Shown here: positions 54,346-63,030 of the stretch, one piece after another | Position numbering within the stretch: the stretch's first letter is position 1 | Layout: each line of letters begins with the position of its first letter | Origin: Flammeovirgaceae bacterium | GTDB taxonomy: Bacteria > Bacteroidota > Bacteroidia > Cytophagales > Cyclobacteriaceae | Assembly (NCBI GenBank): GCA_013204595.1 | Contig: JABMNK010000023.1 | Location: 17,031-81,030 of the forward strand | Direction: 5' to 3' | Length of the DNA stretch: 64,000 nucleotides | Notes under the pieces: model-generated | The model's database searches: none | What the model saw: only the letters and a program-made list of their open reading frames with translations | Told to the model about the DNA's origin: nothing | Translations under genes and position numbers: made by a program

Positions 54346-55184
54346 TTGGAGATTTTAGAGTATTGGTAACCATATTTTGCAGTGATGTCCTTCTTTGACA
54401 TGGTTTCCAAATCCATGGTCATGTATGTTTTACTTATCGGTTGATTGTCCACTCCAACCTGAACAGCTGCAAGTTTGTCAATCACCTCTAAGCCCTCTAC
54501 TACCCTACCAAAAATAGTATAGTCATTATCAAGATGTGGGGAGCCACCTATGGTGCTGTAGGCTTCAATTCGTTCAGGTGTCGTTTCCTTGTAGACCGAA
54601 ATTCCTTGAACAGATTCAACTAAACTGATGTAGTTAAAGGCCAACTTATTCATCTCTTCAATTTTGTTCTGTTGTTGTAAGACTACGAATTGATTCCGAA
54701 TGGTATCGTAACTTGGATTAGCCATGAGCTGACTTAACCCTTGATTTAAGGCCATTTGATCAACGGTGAGTTCGGATTCTGTAAATATCTTTCCTTGCAC
54801 AATATAAAATTGGCAAGAAGAAGACATTTTTTGCGAATTAATGCCGTCGGGCTGACGTGCCGCGGCTAGTGCGCCTTTTGTATGCAGTAAGCCTTTTATG
54901 ATTTCAGCAGGCATTCTGTCGGCATCACTTTCTACAGTTCCTTCTTTTTCGTTGATATTTCCACCTTGAACCATAAAATTTTCCATGATTCTATGCCATT
55001 CTGTGCTGTCATATTTACCTTGTTTTGCCAATTCCAAAAAGTTTTTTTTGTGAATCGGTGTTTCATCATATAAGAGTATCTTCATGGTGCCAAATTCGGT
55101 ATGAATGTTGACCAACACGTCTTTGGTGTTGTCACAACCCATTAGACAGCCCATGAAAACCAAAAAAATCAATCCGTTTTTCAT
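54342..55184 (-). CDS. Cyclophilin-type peptidyl-prolyl isomerase, lipoprotein
   Basis: The 280-aa product has a lipoprotein signal ending in CLMGC and a cyclophilin domain from about residue 22. Family features are VNIHTEFGTMKILLYDETPIHKKNFLELAK, YDSTEWHRIMENFMVQGG (catalytic Arg region), KMSSSCQFYIVQG and YTIFGRVVEGLEVIDKLAAV. A helical insertion of about 60 residues separates the two halves. It should speed proline isomerisation of envelope proteins. It lies 7 nt after hemC and overlaps the reductase gene. Confidence 0.9.
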   Translation of the reverse strand: MKNGLIFLVFMGCLMGCDNTKDVLVNIHTEFGTMKILLYDETPIHKKNFLELAKQGKYDSTEWHRIMENFMVQGGNINEKEGTVESDADRMPAEIIKGLLHTKGALAAARQPDGINSQKMSSSCQFYIVQGKIFTESELTVDQMALNQGLSQLMANPSYDTIRNQFVVLQQQNKIEEMNKLAFNYISLVESVQGISVYKETTPERIEAYSTIGGSPHLDNDYTIFGRVVEGLEVIDKLAAVQVGVDNQPISKTYMTMDLETMSKKDITAKYGYQYSKISK

Positions 55185-55191
55185 ATAATTA

Positions 55192-56112
55192 TTATTTTTT
55201 CATTTGCTTTTTAATGTCAATTAAAAGGTCAGTGCCGCCGGCTATAATCACTTCATGGGCAAGTAATAACCCTAATTGAAGAGGATCTTTGCCAACTACA
55301 GAGCGTACTATTTTTTGCTGGCCATTAAGACTGATGATGCCCCCTATTAATTCAATCATTTCTTTTCTATAAGTGGCTCGCGCAAAGACGGGAATACTAC
55401 AACCTCCTTCGAATTTTTCGAGATAGGCCCGCTCTGCCAAGAGAAGTTGCTGTGTCGGCAAGTGGTTGATCAAAGATATTATTTGCTTTTTTTTAGTCGA
55501 ATCAATCGAATGGTGAGCTTCGATAGCAATACTCCCTTGACCTACCGCAGGAATCCATTGTTCGGGGTCTAGGGTTTCTTGAATCAGCGCGTCAAGGGCC
55601 ATTCGATGGACGCCGGCATAGGCTAAAATTAAGGCATCGCAAATTCCGTGCTCCATTTTTGAAATTCTTGTTTGGAGGTTGCCACGCATTTCTACGATGT
55701 CAATATGTGGATAAAAATGTTTCACAAAAGCAGTTCTTCGAGCGGAAGACGTACCTATGACAAAAGAGGTAGCCAAATTAACTTTTCGATGACTGACTAA
55801 AACATCATGTGATTGTTCGCGGGGCCCAAAAGCGATGATTTCAAATCCACTTGGGAGTACTGATTGCATGTCCTTAGCACTATGAACTGCGATATCTATG
55901 TCCCCATTAGCCAATTTGACTTCCAATTCTTCGGTGAATACGCCTTTCGTACCTATATCGGCAATAGCAACGTCCAACATTTGATCACCTTTGGTTTCCA
56001 TGGTGATTAATTCTGAAGCGATGCCCGCGTGCTCCAAGTTCATTTTCACCCAATTGGCCTGCCAAAGTGCCAACTTACTTTTTCTGGTTCCTATTTTGAT
56101 GGGATTAGGCAC
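55192..56112 (-). CDS. hemC: Hydroxymethylbilane synthase (porphobilinogen deaminase)
   Basis: This 306-aa haem-pathway enzyme joins four porphobilinogen units. It has the N-terminal IKIGTRKSKLALWQANWV, the Asp-containing VHSAKDMQSVLP, IGTSSARRTAFV, and the dipyrromethane-binding Cys in LEKFEGGCSIPVFA. It is normal in length. It overlaps holB by 8 nt. No other haem gene is in the window, so its operon with DNA polymerase subunit delta' is a local arrangement. Confidence 0.96.
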   Translation of the reverse strand: MPNPIKIGTRKSKLALWQANWVKMNLEHAGIASELITMETKGDQMLDVAIADIGTKGVFTEELEVKLANGDIDIAVHSAKDMQSVLPSGFEIIAFGPREQSHDVLVSHRKVNLATSFVIGTSSARRTAFVKHFYPHIDIVEMRGNLQTRISKMEHGICDALILAYAGVHRMALDALIQETLDPEQWIPAVGQGSIAIEAHHSIDSTKKKQIISLINHLPTQQLLLAERAYLEKFEGGCSIPVFARATYRKEMIELIGGIISLNGQQKIVRSVVGKDPLQLGLLLAHEVIIAGGTDLLIDIKKQMKK

Positions 56113-57229
56113 GGTTATTTTTGATAATGTTTGAGAGGCGGATGCTTAGGGTTAGTTGAGCCATTTGAGGATTGGCATACCTTTCTAGATGGTACATGGT
56201 ATCAGACAATTCTTTGTATATACTTTCAAGGCCACTTAGCGTTAAGGCATTGCTGAATTTAAGTATAAAGTCACGTTCAGCACCTTCAATCGAGATTAAT
56301 CTTTCGTTTCCTTTTGCCAGAACGGCATTCCGGATCATTTCAATGGCCCATTGAATTCTGTTCTGTTGTTTTGATCTTGAAATTTGTTTGAATTGCTCAC
56401 TCATAGTGGCTAATTGGCCAAATTTTTCTCCTAGACAATATCGCATCCAATCAATAAACCAATTAAGTTCGTTTTCGTCGGGAACTTGTAAATCGATGAG
56501 CGCTTTATGTAAGTTGCCATTGACAAATCTACCCGCTTTTATGGCGTCTTGCTCGGACACTCCATGATTGCCCATTAAATATGCCACTATTTCATCATCT
56601 GTAAATGCCGGAATCAGTACTAGCTGTGTTCTTGAAAGTATCGTAGTCAGTAACGCTTCGTATTGATAACTAACCATCAAGTACAAGGTGTTTTTTGGAG
56701 GCTCTTCTAAAATTTTCAGAATGCCATTGGCTGCCGCAGGATGCATTTTCTCTGGATACCAAATGATCAAAATCTTAAGGCCTCCTTCGAAGGATTTCAT
56801 GCTCACGGCTTGGATCATTTTACGAGCATCTGCTTTACTTATTTGATTTTGTTTATTCTCGGCATTCAAATCCTCGATCAAATCACTTAAAATCGCATAG
56901 GGATTTTCTATTAAAAGTTTGCGCCATACTTCATTTACCGAGCGCTGAGTTTTTTCGTCTTCTTTTTCAGGTTTGGCAGCAGGGAAAAAGTAGTGAACAT
57001 CTGGATGGATGTGTTTGGCCATTTTCTGACAGTTTGGACATGTCCCGCAGGCATCAGTTTCACTTTTATTTTCACATAACAAGTAAGTTGCATAGGCGAG
57101 GGCCATAGGAAGGGCAGCACCGCCCTCTTGTCCGCTAAACAATTGCGCATGTGCTAGGTGATTGCGCGTGTGTGAAGAAACGAGTGTTTCTTTTAGCGAG
57201 ATCATCCCAGGTATTTGCTCAAATTTCAT
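56105..57229 (-). CDS. holB: DNA polymerase III subunit delta'
   Basis: The start is ATG 57229 (MKFEQIPGMISLKETLVSS); the track's TTG is two codons upstream. The 374-aa clamp-loader subunit has the AAA+ form with a degenerate Walker A (FSGQEGGAALPMALAYATYLLC, no GKT), a zinc module CGTCPNCQKMAKHIHPD, and the AAA+ segment SFEGGLKILIIWYPEKMHPAAANGILKILEEPP. Loss of the P-loop Lys is normal for delta'. The start is 24 nt after the GlmU-like gene. Confidence 0.92.
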   Translation of the reverse strand: MKFEQIPGMISLKETLVSSHTRNHLAHAQLFSGQEGGAALPMALAYATYLLCENKSETDACGTCPNCQKMAKHIHPDVHYFFPAAKPEKEDEKTQRSVNEVWRKLLIENPYAILSDLIEDLNAENKQNQISKADARKMIQAVSMKSFEGGLKILIIWYPEKMHPAAANGILKILEEPPKNTLYLMVSYQYEALLTTILSRTQLVLIPAFTDDEIVAYLMGNHGVSEQDAIKAGRFVNGNLHKALIDLQVPDENELNWFIDWMRYCLGEKFGQLATMSEQFKQISRSKQQNRIQWAIEMIRNAVLAKGNERLISIEGAERDFILKFSNALTLSGLESIYKELSDTMYHLERYANPQMAQLTLSIRLSNIIKNNRA

Positions 57230-57252
57230 GCTCAATCACTTATTTAACTTGC

Positions 57253-58437
57253 TCAAGATTGCCAAATCCGCTCATCGTTGGTCTGTTCAAATACATGAAT
57301 CAATATGTTTTTTTCAATTCTATCCAACACGCGACTACGTCTTTTCATCACAAGATCGGCACTCTCGAACATTTTATCAAGGTGATGGGTAACAAATCCA
57401 TTAAATCCGCCCCAAGCAAATGAGGGGATGATGGTTCTTGGTAATCCGGGGCCAAATATATTCGCCCCAACGCCAATACTAGTTCCGGTATTAAAGGTAG
57501 TGGAAATGGCACATTTGGAATGGTCACCCATAATTAAACCGCAAAACTGAAGACCTGTATTATCAAATGCCTGAAGATCATAGCGCCACATTTTCACAGA
57601 GGAATAATTAATTTTTAAATTTGAGTTATTTGTTCCAGCACCCAAATTGCACCATTCACCGATCACGGAGTGACCTAAAAACCCGTCATGTCCCTTGCTG
57701 GAATAACCTTGTATTACCGATGTAGATATTTCTCCACCAGCCTTGGAATACGGGCCAATGGTCACATCGCCGCGTATTTTGGCACCCATAGAGAGCTCGC
57801 TTTGCTCGTTTAGGGCAAACGGCCCCCTTATGATTGATCCTTCGCCGATCATGCCGTTTTTGCCGATATAAATAGGGCCATTTTCTGCATTAAGAATGGC
57901 AGCCTTTACCGTCGCACCCGGCTCTAAGAAAATCTCGTTGCCATAACACATGGTATAGGGATCTGTGATTTTTTGAGAAATGCGATTTTGGGTTAAAAGA
58001 ATAAAATCGGATCTTATTTGATCCCCATTTTGAAGATAGAGGTCCCAAGTATAGTTGATGCGCTGCAGCATCAAGTCGATGGCTTTAAATCTTATATTTG
58101 GGAGCGCTAGAGGCGTATCAGCTCTAAAGGCAATCGCCTCCCCCTCAATGGAGATTCCTTCGCCCTTGGTTAATTTTGTGAGCGCTAGGATTAAGTCAGC
58201 CGATGGCAGTATATTTCCAGAGATGATTAGTAGGTCATCAGCTGGTTCTGGGCTTTTGTATTTCTCAGCCAGATAATCTAGCGTAAAATAACCAACGGAG
58301 TTTAAGTTAAAATGTTTTTCCCATTTTTCCTTAATTGTCAGGATCCCTACGCGTAATTCGCAAGAGGGTTTTGTAAAGGTTAGTGGCTGAAGCCGCAGGT
58401 GGTTAATTGGGTTGTCCCAAAACGCTATTTTTAACAT
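57253..58437 (-). CDS. Alternative GlmU-type sugar-1-phosphate nucleotidyltransferase/acetyltransferase
   Basis: The 394-aa protein fits the Bacteroidota 'GlmU family' (TIGR03991-like). It has a divergent N-terminal nucleotidyltransferase-like domain (FTKPSCELRVGILTIKEKWE) and a C-terminal left-handed beta-helix of hexapeptide repeats: IYIGKNGMIGEGSIIRGPF, KIRGDVTIGPYSKAGGE, EWCNLGAGTNNSNLKINY. The last part has GTSIGVGANIFGPGL. It probably supplies UDP-GlcNAc for peptidoglycan and LPS. The N-terminal domain lacks the canonical GlmU LAAGxGTRM loop, so its activity is less sure. It lies downstream of rpmE2 but behind a terminator. Confidence 0.85.
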   Translation of the reverse strand: MLKIAFWDNPINHLRLQPLTFTKPSCELRVGILTIKEKWEKHFNLNSVGYFTLDYLAEKYKSPEPADDLLIISGNILPSADLILALTKLTKGEGISIEGEAIAFRADTPLALPNIRFKAIDLMLQRINYTWDLYLQNGDQIRSDFILLTQNRISQKITDPYTMCYGNEIFLEPGATVKAAILNAENGPIYIGKNGMIGEGSIIRGPFALNEQSELSMGAKIRGDVTIGPYSKAGGEISTSVIQGYSSKGHDGFLGHSVIGEWCNLGAGTNNSNLKINYSSVKMWRYDLQAFDNTGLQFCGLIMGDHSKCAISTTFNTGTSIGVGANIFGPGLPRTIIPSFAWGGFNGFVTHHLDKMFESADLVMKRRSRVLDRIEKNILIHVFEQTNDERIWQS

Positions 58438-58451
58438 ACCCCAAAAATAAA

Positions 58452-58481
58452 AAAGTCTTCAAGACTAATCTTGAAGACTTT
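58452..58481 (-). terminator. Rho-independent terminator of rpmE2
   Basis: AAAGTCTTCAAGA and TCTTGAAGACTTT form a perfect 13-bp stem around a four-base loop, and a T-rich run follows on the minus strand. It lies 20 nt downstream of rpmE2 and 15 nt before the GlmU-like start, so that gene needs its own promoter or read-through. Confidence 0.85.
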
Positions 58482-58500
58482 ATATTTAATCTTTACTAAG

Positions 58501-58743
58501 TTACTTTTTATATCTTTTATTGAACTTCTCAACACGTCCAGCAGTATCAACAAACAATTTCTTGCCTGTATAAAATGGATGTGATGCTGAGCTTACTTCT
58601 ATTTTGACAAGAGGGTATTCATTACCATCCTCCCATTTAATAGTTTCGCTAGACGACATAGTCGACTTTGTCAAAAATTTGAATTCGCTTGATGTATCAA
58701 GGAAAACAACTTCTTTATATTCTGGGTGTATTTCTTTTTTCAT
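58501..58743 (-). CDS. rpmE2: 50S ribosomal protein L31, type B
   Basis: This 80-aa protein has the L31 signature ([27 protein letters not shown], and [26 protein letters not shown]). It has none of the Cys of the zinc form, so it is type B, usual in Bacteroidota. It has its own strong promoter and terminator. Confidence 0.97.
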   Translation of the reverse strand: MKKEIHPEYKEVVFLDTSSEFKFLTKSTMSSSETIKWEDGNEYPLVKIEVSSASHPFYTGKKLFVDTAGRVEKFNKRYKK

Positions 58744-58774
58744 GACTCCTTAACTGTATTTTCAAAAAGGATTG

Positions 58775-58804
58775 CAAACATAGATATAATTTAATTGAAA
58801 GCAA
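58775..58804 (-). promoter_or_regulatory. Promoter of rpmE2
   Basis: On the minus strand TTG (complement of 58802-58804), a 19-bp spacer and TATGTTTG (complement of 58775-58782) match the consensus exactly. Predicted leader is about 25 nt. Confidence 0.75.
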
Positions 58805-59006
58805 AAGAAGGATTTTTGATAATTTTGCCTTGTCAAAAAATCTTGAGCAACTGGTCGCAAAGTTAGCCATATGATCCTTGCGGTATCATTAGCGAGGCAT
58901 GTCTGGTTATGTTTTTTTAATAATAATGAAAAAGGCGTGCTAGATGAATGTTGGTATTAAAACAAATTAAACCATTTTCGCCAGAGATTTAGGGGACTTT
59001 AATAAG

Positions 59007-59014
59007 TAGTTTTG
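59007..59014 (+). promoter_or_regulatory. Candidate -7 element of the MsbA-type ABC exporter
   Basis: TAGTTTTG matches TAnnTTTG, 46 nt before the ATG. There is no TTG at the -33 position. An alternative plus-strand promoter with better spacing lies at 58795-58827. Confidence 0.45.
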
Positions 59015-59060
59015 TGGTGGAAATAGGGTTTTTAGCGTCAATAAAAGAGAATTTTTCAAT

Positions 59061-60896
59061 ATGAAGGCATATTTAAGGCTTCTTCAATTTGCCAAACCGT
59101 ATGGTTGGTTGATTCCACAGTACTTTGTGTATACGGTACTTTTTGTGATGTTTAGTGTAGTGAATCTCATCGCATTGGCTCCAATGTTGAATTTGCTTTT
59201 TAATGAGGAATCAGCGCCTATTGAAGCACCTACTAACGCCCTCAGTCTGAGTAATTTTTATTACTATCTAAATCAATTTTTGGAGATGCAAACCAAAGCA
59301 GAAGCCATTTATGTGATTTGCATTGTCCTCGTTGTTTCCGTCATATTCGCTAATCTTTTCAACTATCTCACCCTTATCCTTCAGGCCAAAGCCAGAGTAA
59401 TGGCCGTCACCAACCTACGCAATACGGTTTTCAATAGGGTTACTGAATTGGATATGGGTTATTTTACAGAGGCCAAAAAAGGAGATATCATGACCAAGGT
59501 GAGCTCAGATGTTCAAAATATAGAGGCGACCATTGTCAATTCTTTTACTGTTCTCTTCAAAGAACCCTTTTTGGTGTTGGGTTATTTTATGATTTTGTTT
59601 TCCATTTCTATTGAGTTGACCTTTTACACTTTATTACTGGTCCCAATTTCAGGCGCAGCGATTTCCTATATTGCCAAAAGGCTGAAGCGTAGAGCTAAGT
59701 TCACTCAAGAATCCCTTGGTCGCATGACCAATATCCTTGAAGAGACATTATCAAGTATGCGGGTGATAAAGGCATTTAATGCGCAATGGTATACGCAACA
59801 TAAATTCAAAGAGGAAACTAAGATTTATGCTCGCCAGAATATAAAAATGGCTAATAAATCCAATTTGGCGGCGCCATTGTCCCAAGTATTGGGAACGACA
59901 ATGTTATGCATGATTTTGATGATTGGGGGTAATATGGTATTAAGTGGGAATGATCAACTGGAACCATCGAGTTTTATTTTATTTTTGGTCACTTTTGGTC
60001 AGCTAATCGTGCCGTCTAAAAATATCGCCAATGCCTATGCCAATATTCAGAAGGGGATGGTTTCTGGAGAGCGCATTTTCCAATTGATTGATACCCCCGT
60101 TGCGGTTAAGGACGCCCCTTCTGCAAGCCGTTTAGAAACCTTTGCCAAGGTGATCACTTTTGAAAACGTATCTTTTGCCTATGAAGAACGAATGGTCCTA
60201 AGGGAGCTTAATTTTTCTATTGATAAGGGGAAAACACTTGCCTTAGTAGGTCATTCTGGCGGAGGAAAGTCGACTATAGCCGATTTACTTGCTCGATTTT
60301 ACGATCCGAGTAAGGGGGTTATTCGTTTAGATGGGTGCGACATCAGAGAGCTGGAAATTTTTTCGCTGCGTGCGAAAATGGGAATAGTGACGCAAGAATC
60401 TATCTTATTTAACGATTCTATTGGTCAGAATATTGCTTTTGGGAAACCGGAAGCGCAATTGAATGAAATAATAAGTGCAGCGAAAATGGCCAATGCTCAT
60501 CAATTCATTATGCAGCTTGAAGAAGGTTACGATACCATTATAGGTGAGCGAGGGTCTAAGCTTTCGGGAGGGCAGCGCCAGCGAATTAGCATAGCCAGAG
60601 CACTACTCAAAAATCCTGAAATTTTAATTTTGGATGAAGCGACTTCTGCCTTAGATTCGGAGTCGGAGCAATTGGTTCAAGAGGCTATTATAAACCTTAC
60701 CAAAAACCGAACTACCTTGGTTATCGCGCATAGACTGAGCACCATCCAAAATGCAGATTATATTTTGGTATTGAAAGACGGCGAAATAGCACAATCGGGA
60801 ACCCATCAATCATTATTGCAGCAAGGGGGTATTTATAAAAAGCTGTTGGAAATTCAAAATATCCCAGCGGCCCCAGATAAGGAGAAAATTTCTTGA
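59061..60896 (+). CDS. ABC exporter of the MsbA/lipid A type
   Basis: The 611-aa half-transporter has a six-helix domain (residues about 15-330), then an ATPase domain with Walker A GHSGGGKST, Q-loop GIVTQESILFNDSI, signature LSGGQRQRISIARALLK, Walker B ILILDEATSALD and switch AHRLST. In Bacteroidota this gene type is often named msbA because of its closeness to lipid flippases. Substrate specificity cannot be proved from sequence. The neighbouring gmhA-like gene fits LPS core synthesis and export. The next gene follows after 54 nt. Confidence 0.9.
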   Translation: MKAYLRLLQFAKPYGWLIPQYFVYTVLFVMFSVVNLIALAPMLNLLFNEESAPIEAPTNALSLSNFYYYLNQFLEMQTKAEAIYVICIVLVVSVIFANLFNYLTLILQAKARVMAVTNLRNTVFNRVTELDMGYFTEAKKGDIMTKVSSDVQNIEATIVNSFTVLFKEPFLVLGYFMILFSISIELTFYTLLLVPISGAAISYIAKRLKRRAKFTQESLGRMTNILEETLSSMRVIKAFNAQWYTQHKFKEETKIYARQNIKMANKSNLAAPLSQVLGTTMLCMILMIGGNMVLSGNDQLEPSSFILFLVTFGQLIVPSKNIANAYANIQKGMVSGERIFQLIDTPVAVKDAPSASRLETFAKVITFENVSFAYEERMVLRELNFSIDKGKTLALVGHSGGGKSTIADLLARFYDPSKGVIRLDGCDIRELEIFSLRAKMGIVTQESILFNDSIGQNIAFGKPEAQLNEIISAAKMANAHQFIMQLEEGYDTIIGERGSKLSGGQRQRISIARALLKNPEILILDEATSALDSESEQLVQEAIINLTKNRTTLVIAHRLSTIQNADYILVLKDGEIAQSGTHQSLLQQGGIYKKLLEIQNIPAAPDKEKIS

Positions 60897-60950
60897 CGTG
60901 CCTATGCTCAAAGTTAATTATTTTACTGCCGAACCTATAATCAGTATCAG

Positions 60951-61304
60951 ATGAGAAACTTCAAGCGCATTTTTTATCCACTTTATTTGGGCGTATTGAT
61001 TTTGATTCTTTTTATATTCTTGTATACCTCAGAAATATTGGCGTTTTTTCAAGAATGGGGCTTTTGGGAAAATGAACAGACTCTTCCGGTAATAGGAGGG
61101 CCAATGATTATATTTTTAAGCGTATTGATGGGGATCGCATTTATTACTGAAAACCTTCATATTTCAAAGCTTAAAGGTGAGAGGAGAAAGTTTGAGGCGG
61201 AATTGAATTTGCTGAAGGCGAAGCTATATGATCAGGTGGGCAAGCAGGATGCTGCTGCGGCCCAAACGAACCAACAAATAATAAAAGATGAAACAGAATG
61301 GTGA
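60951..61304 (+). CDS. Small membrane protein with coiled coil, unknown function
   Basis: The 117-aa protein has two membrane helices ([16 protein letters not shown] and [18 protein letters not shown]) and a charged helical C-terminus of about 40 residues ([20 protein letters not shown]), which should form a coiled coil in the cytoplasm. The design resembles LapA/YciS-like accessory proteins in LPS assembly, but the similarity is only structural. It overlaps the gmhA-like gene by 17 nt, so they are coupled. Confidence 0.75.
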   Translation: MRNFKRIFYPLYLGVLILILFIFLYTSEILAFFQEWGFWENEQTLPVIGGPMIIFLSVLMGIAFITENLHISKLKGERRKFEAELNLLKAKLYDQVGKQDAAAAQTNQQIIKDETEW

Positions 61305-61881
61305 TTCAATTCAACTAATAAGAGAGGAACTTAAAGAGGCCCAGGGCTTATTAGAAAAATTCATTGCTTCAGAGGAAATGTTACAGTGCGTTTCAGATAT
61401 CGCGGCGGTGATGATTAATGCAATCCAAGAGGGGGGTAAGATTATTTCCTGCGGAAATGGGGGTTCTCATTGCGATGCGGTGCATTTTGCCGAAGAATTA
61501 ACGGGTAGGTACAGAGATCATCGAAAAGCCCTTCCTGCCATGGCTATTTCGGATGCGGCACACCTTACTTGTGTGGGTAATGATTATGGGTTTGAAGCCA
61601 TCTTTTCAAGATTTATTGAGGGAATGGGTAATAGCGGAGATGTGCTTTTAGCCATCAGTACCAGTGGCAATTCCATGAACATCGTGAATGCGGTGAGGGC
61701 GGCAAAAGAAAAGAATATGAAAACGATTGTGCTCGCGGGAAAAGATGGGGGTAAGTTGGCAGAGATGGCAGATGTTGTATTGATTGTGCCGCATTTTGGA
61801 TTTGCAGATAGAATTCAGGAAATACATATCAAGATCATCCACATTTTGATCTTATTGATCGAGCAGAAAATAACTGATTGA
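61288..61881 (+). CDS. gmhA: Sedoheptulose-7-phosphate isomerase (GmhA-like SIS protein)
   Basis: The 197-aa SIS-fold protein has [26 protein letters not shown] (GmhA signature), [21 protein letters not shown] (sugar-phosphate loop) and the last helices [16 protein letters not shown] with the catalytic His. GmhA makes D-glycero-D-manno-heptose 7-phosphate for LPS inner core. Heptose use by this organism cannot be judged because hldE/hldD are not in the window. DiaA is a relative, but the ELTGRY segment favours GmhA. Confidence 0.87.
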   Translation: MKQNGDSIQLIREELKEAQGLLEKFIASEEMLQCVSDIAAVMINAIQEGGKIISCGNGGSHCDAVHFAEELTGRYRDHRKALPAMAISDAAHLTCVGNDYGFEAIFSRFIEGMGNSGDVLLAISTSGNSMNIVNAVRAAKEKNMKTIVLAGKDGGKLAEMADVVLIVPHFGFADRIQEIHIKIIHILILLIEQKITD

Positions 61882-61951
61882 TGATCTGATGCTGAGAATA
61901 AAATTTAAAAATAAATAGTTTAATAGCTAGCTTAATCGCGATTTCCAACGA

Positions 61952-62806
61952 CTAATATATCAAGATATCTTCCGGTATTGCGGTTATTGACTTCAACTGG
62001 ATGTTTTTATAAAATAATTCAGCACCTTCCGATTGCAGTTGAATTTTACCTTTTTTTAATGGGATTGTGCCAGTTTCAGAGAATTGTCTTGATCGGTATA
62101 AGACCATTACGACTACCTCATTGACTATATGAATAGCCGTATCCCCAAAGCAGATCAATTCTAAGGTATTCCATTCCCCACTTGGATATTCTGGGTCGGG
62201 AAATTTGGTAGCGTGCCTTCCAGCCACACTATTTTCACTAAAGGCACGTAAGAGGGAGCCAGGCTTATAGATATAATTGTCATCTGTTTGTTCGGTGGGA
62301 ACATCCATTATCCCTCCTGCCACGCCCCAATAGTCTCCACAATCTCCTTCTTGAATTTGGAATTCCTGTGAACGCATCCAAAACCCGCCGTCAGCACCAT
62401 GATTACCCACGGCATGGTACAAAAGACCACTATCCCGTTTGTTGTTTTCTTTTGGACGATGTTTGGTTTGCCCCCATTTAAAATTAAGTTTTAAGTGATA
62501 GTTTTCATATTCTTGTGTTGTTGAAATCCCGCCCCATTGTTCCCCTGACACTCGGATGACTTGTTGTTGGTCTTCGCTTACGACTGAAAAAATATTTTTT
62601 GGGTCTACGTTTAGGCCTACGGGATCCCCTACTTTTTCAACGGTCGAATCACTAGTTTGCATCCATTCGGGTCCAAGGTAGGTGTCCCAGCCAGAAAGAT
62701 CATGACCATTAAATAATAGTTCCCAATTTTTTTGATTTTTCGAATGTTCACAACCGAATAAAAATGCAGTAAACAAAACACCTGCTATTAAAGGAGATCG
62801 ATTCAT
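61952..62806 (-). CDS. DUF1080 family lipoprotein
   Basis: I start at ATG 62806, because MNRSPLIAGVLFTAFLFGC is a lipoprotein signal; the track start adds 15 unlikely residues. The 284-aa protein is a DUF1080 (3-keto-disaccharide hydrolase-type) concanavalin-like domain: WELLFNGHDLSGWDTYLGPEW, YHLKLNFKWGQTKHRP, RDSGLLYHAVGNHGADGGFW, QEFQIQEGDCGDYWGVAGG and EWNTLELICFGDTAIHIVN. Such proteins act on sugars or glycosides at the cell surface. It stands alone, convergent with gmhA. Confidence 0.87.
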   Translation of the reverse strand: MNRSPLIAGVLFTAFLFGCEHSKNQKNWELLFNGHDLSGWDTYLGPEWMQTSDSTVEKVGDPVGLNVDPKNIFSVVSEDQQQVIRVSGEQWGGISTTQEYENYHLKLNFKWGQTKHRPKENNKRDSGLLYHAVGNHGADGGFWMRSQEFQIQEGDCGDYWGVAGGIMDVPTEQTDDNYIYKPGSLLRAFSENSVAGRHATKFPDPEYPSGEWNTLELICFGDTAIHIVNEVVVMVLYRSRQFSETGTIPLKKGKIQLQSEGAELFYKNIQLKSITAIPEDILIY

Positions 62807-63030
62807 AAAAAAATAAATTAGTTTATATAAAGATAAGCAATTAGCGGCCACTTAAAAGGTAGAAAATCTTATTTTGGAAGATCAACTGAACAGCGCTTAA
62901 GTAACTAACTAAAAGACCCAGTTGAAGACATAAAATGCACGGTTATACGAGTAAAGTTGACCTCTAGCTTGTAATTACGGCAAGTGTCATGTATTTTAAT
63001 GACCTCTTTAAATGATGATTTCAATATGTT

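Larger units (their letters stand above)
58744..59060. other. 317-nt divergent spacer between rpmE2 and the MsbA-type gene
   Basis: It holds the rpmE2 promoter near its left side, a plus-strand candidate (TTG 58795-58797, 22 bp, TAATTTTG 58820-58827), and the proximal msbA candidate at 59007. The two divergent promoters at the left overlap. The rest has only a 29-codon frame starting at 58867 with no family, which I do not call a gene. No hairpin or repeat stood out. Confidence 0.5.

Noticed and set aside
58867-58956. Possible 29-codon gene upstream of the MsbA-type exporter
   Set aside because: Short, no start context, no recognisable motif; could arise by chance.
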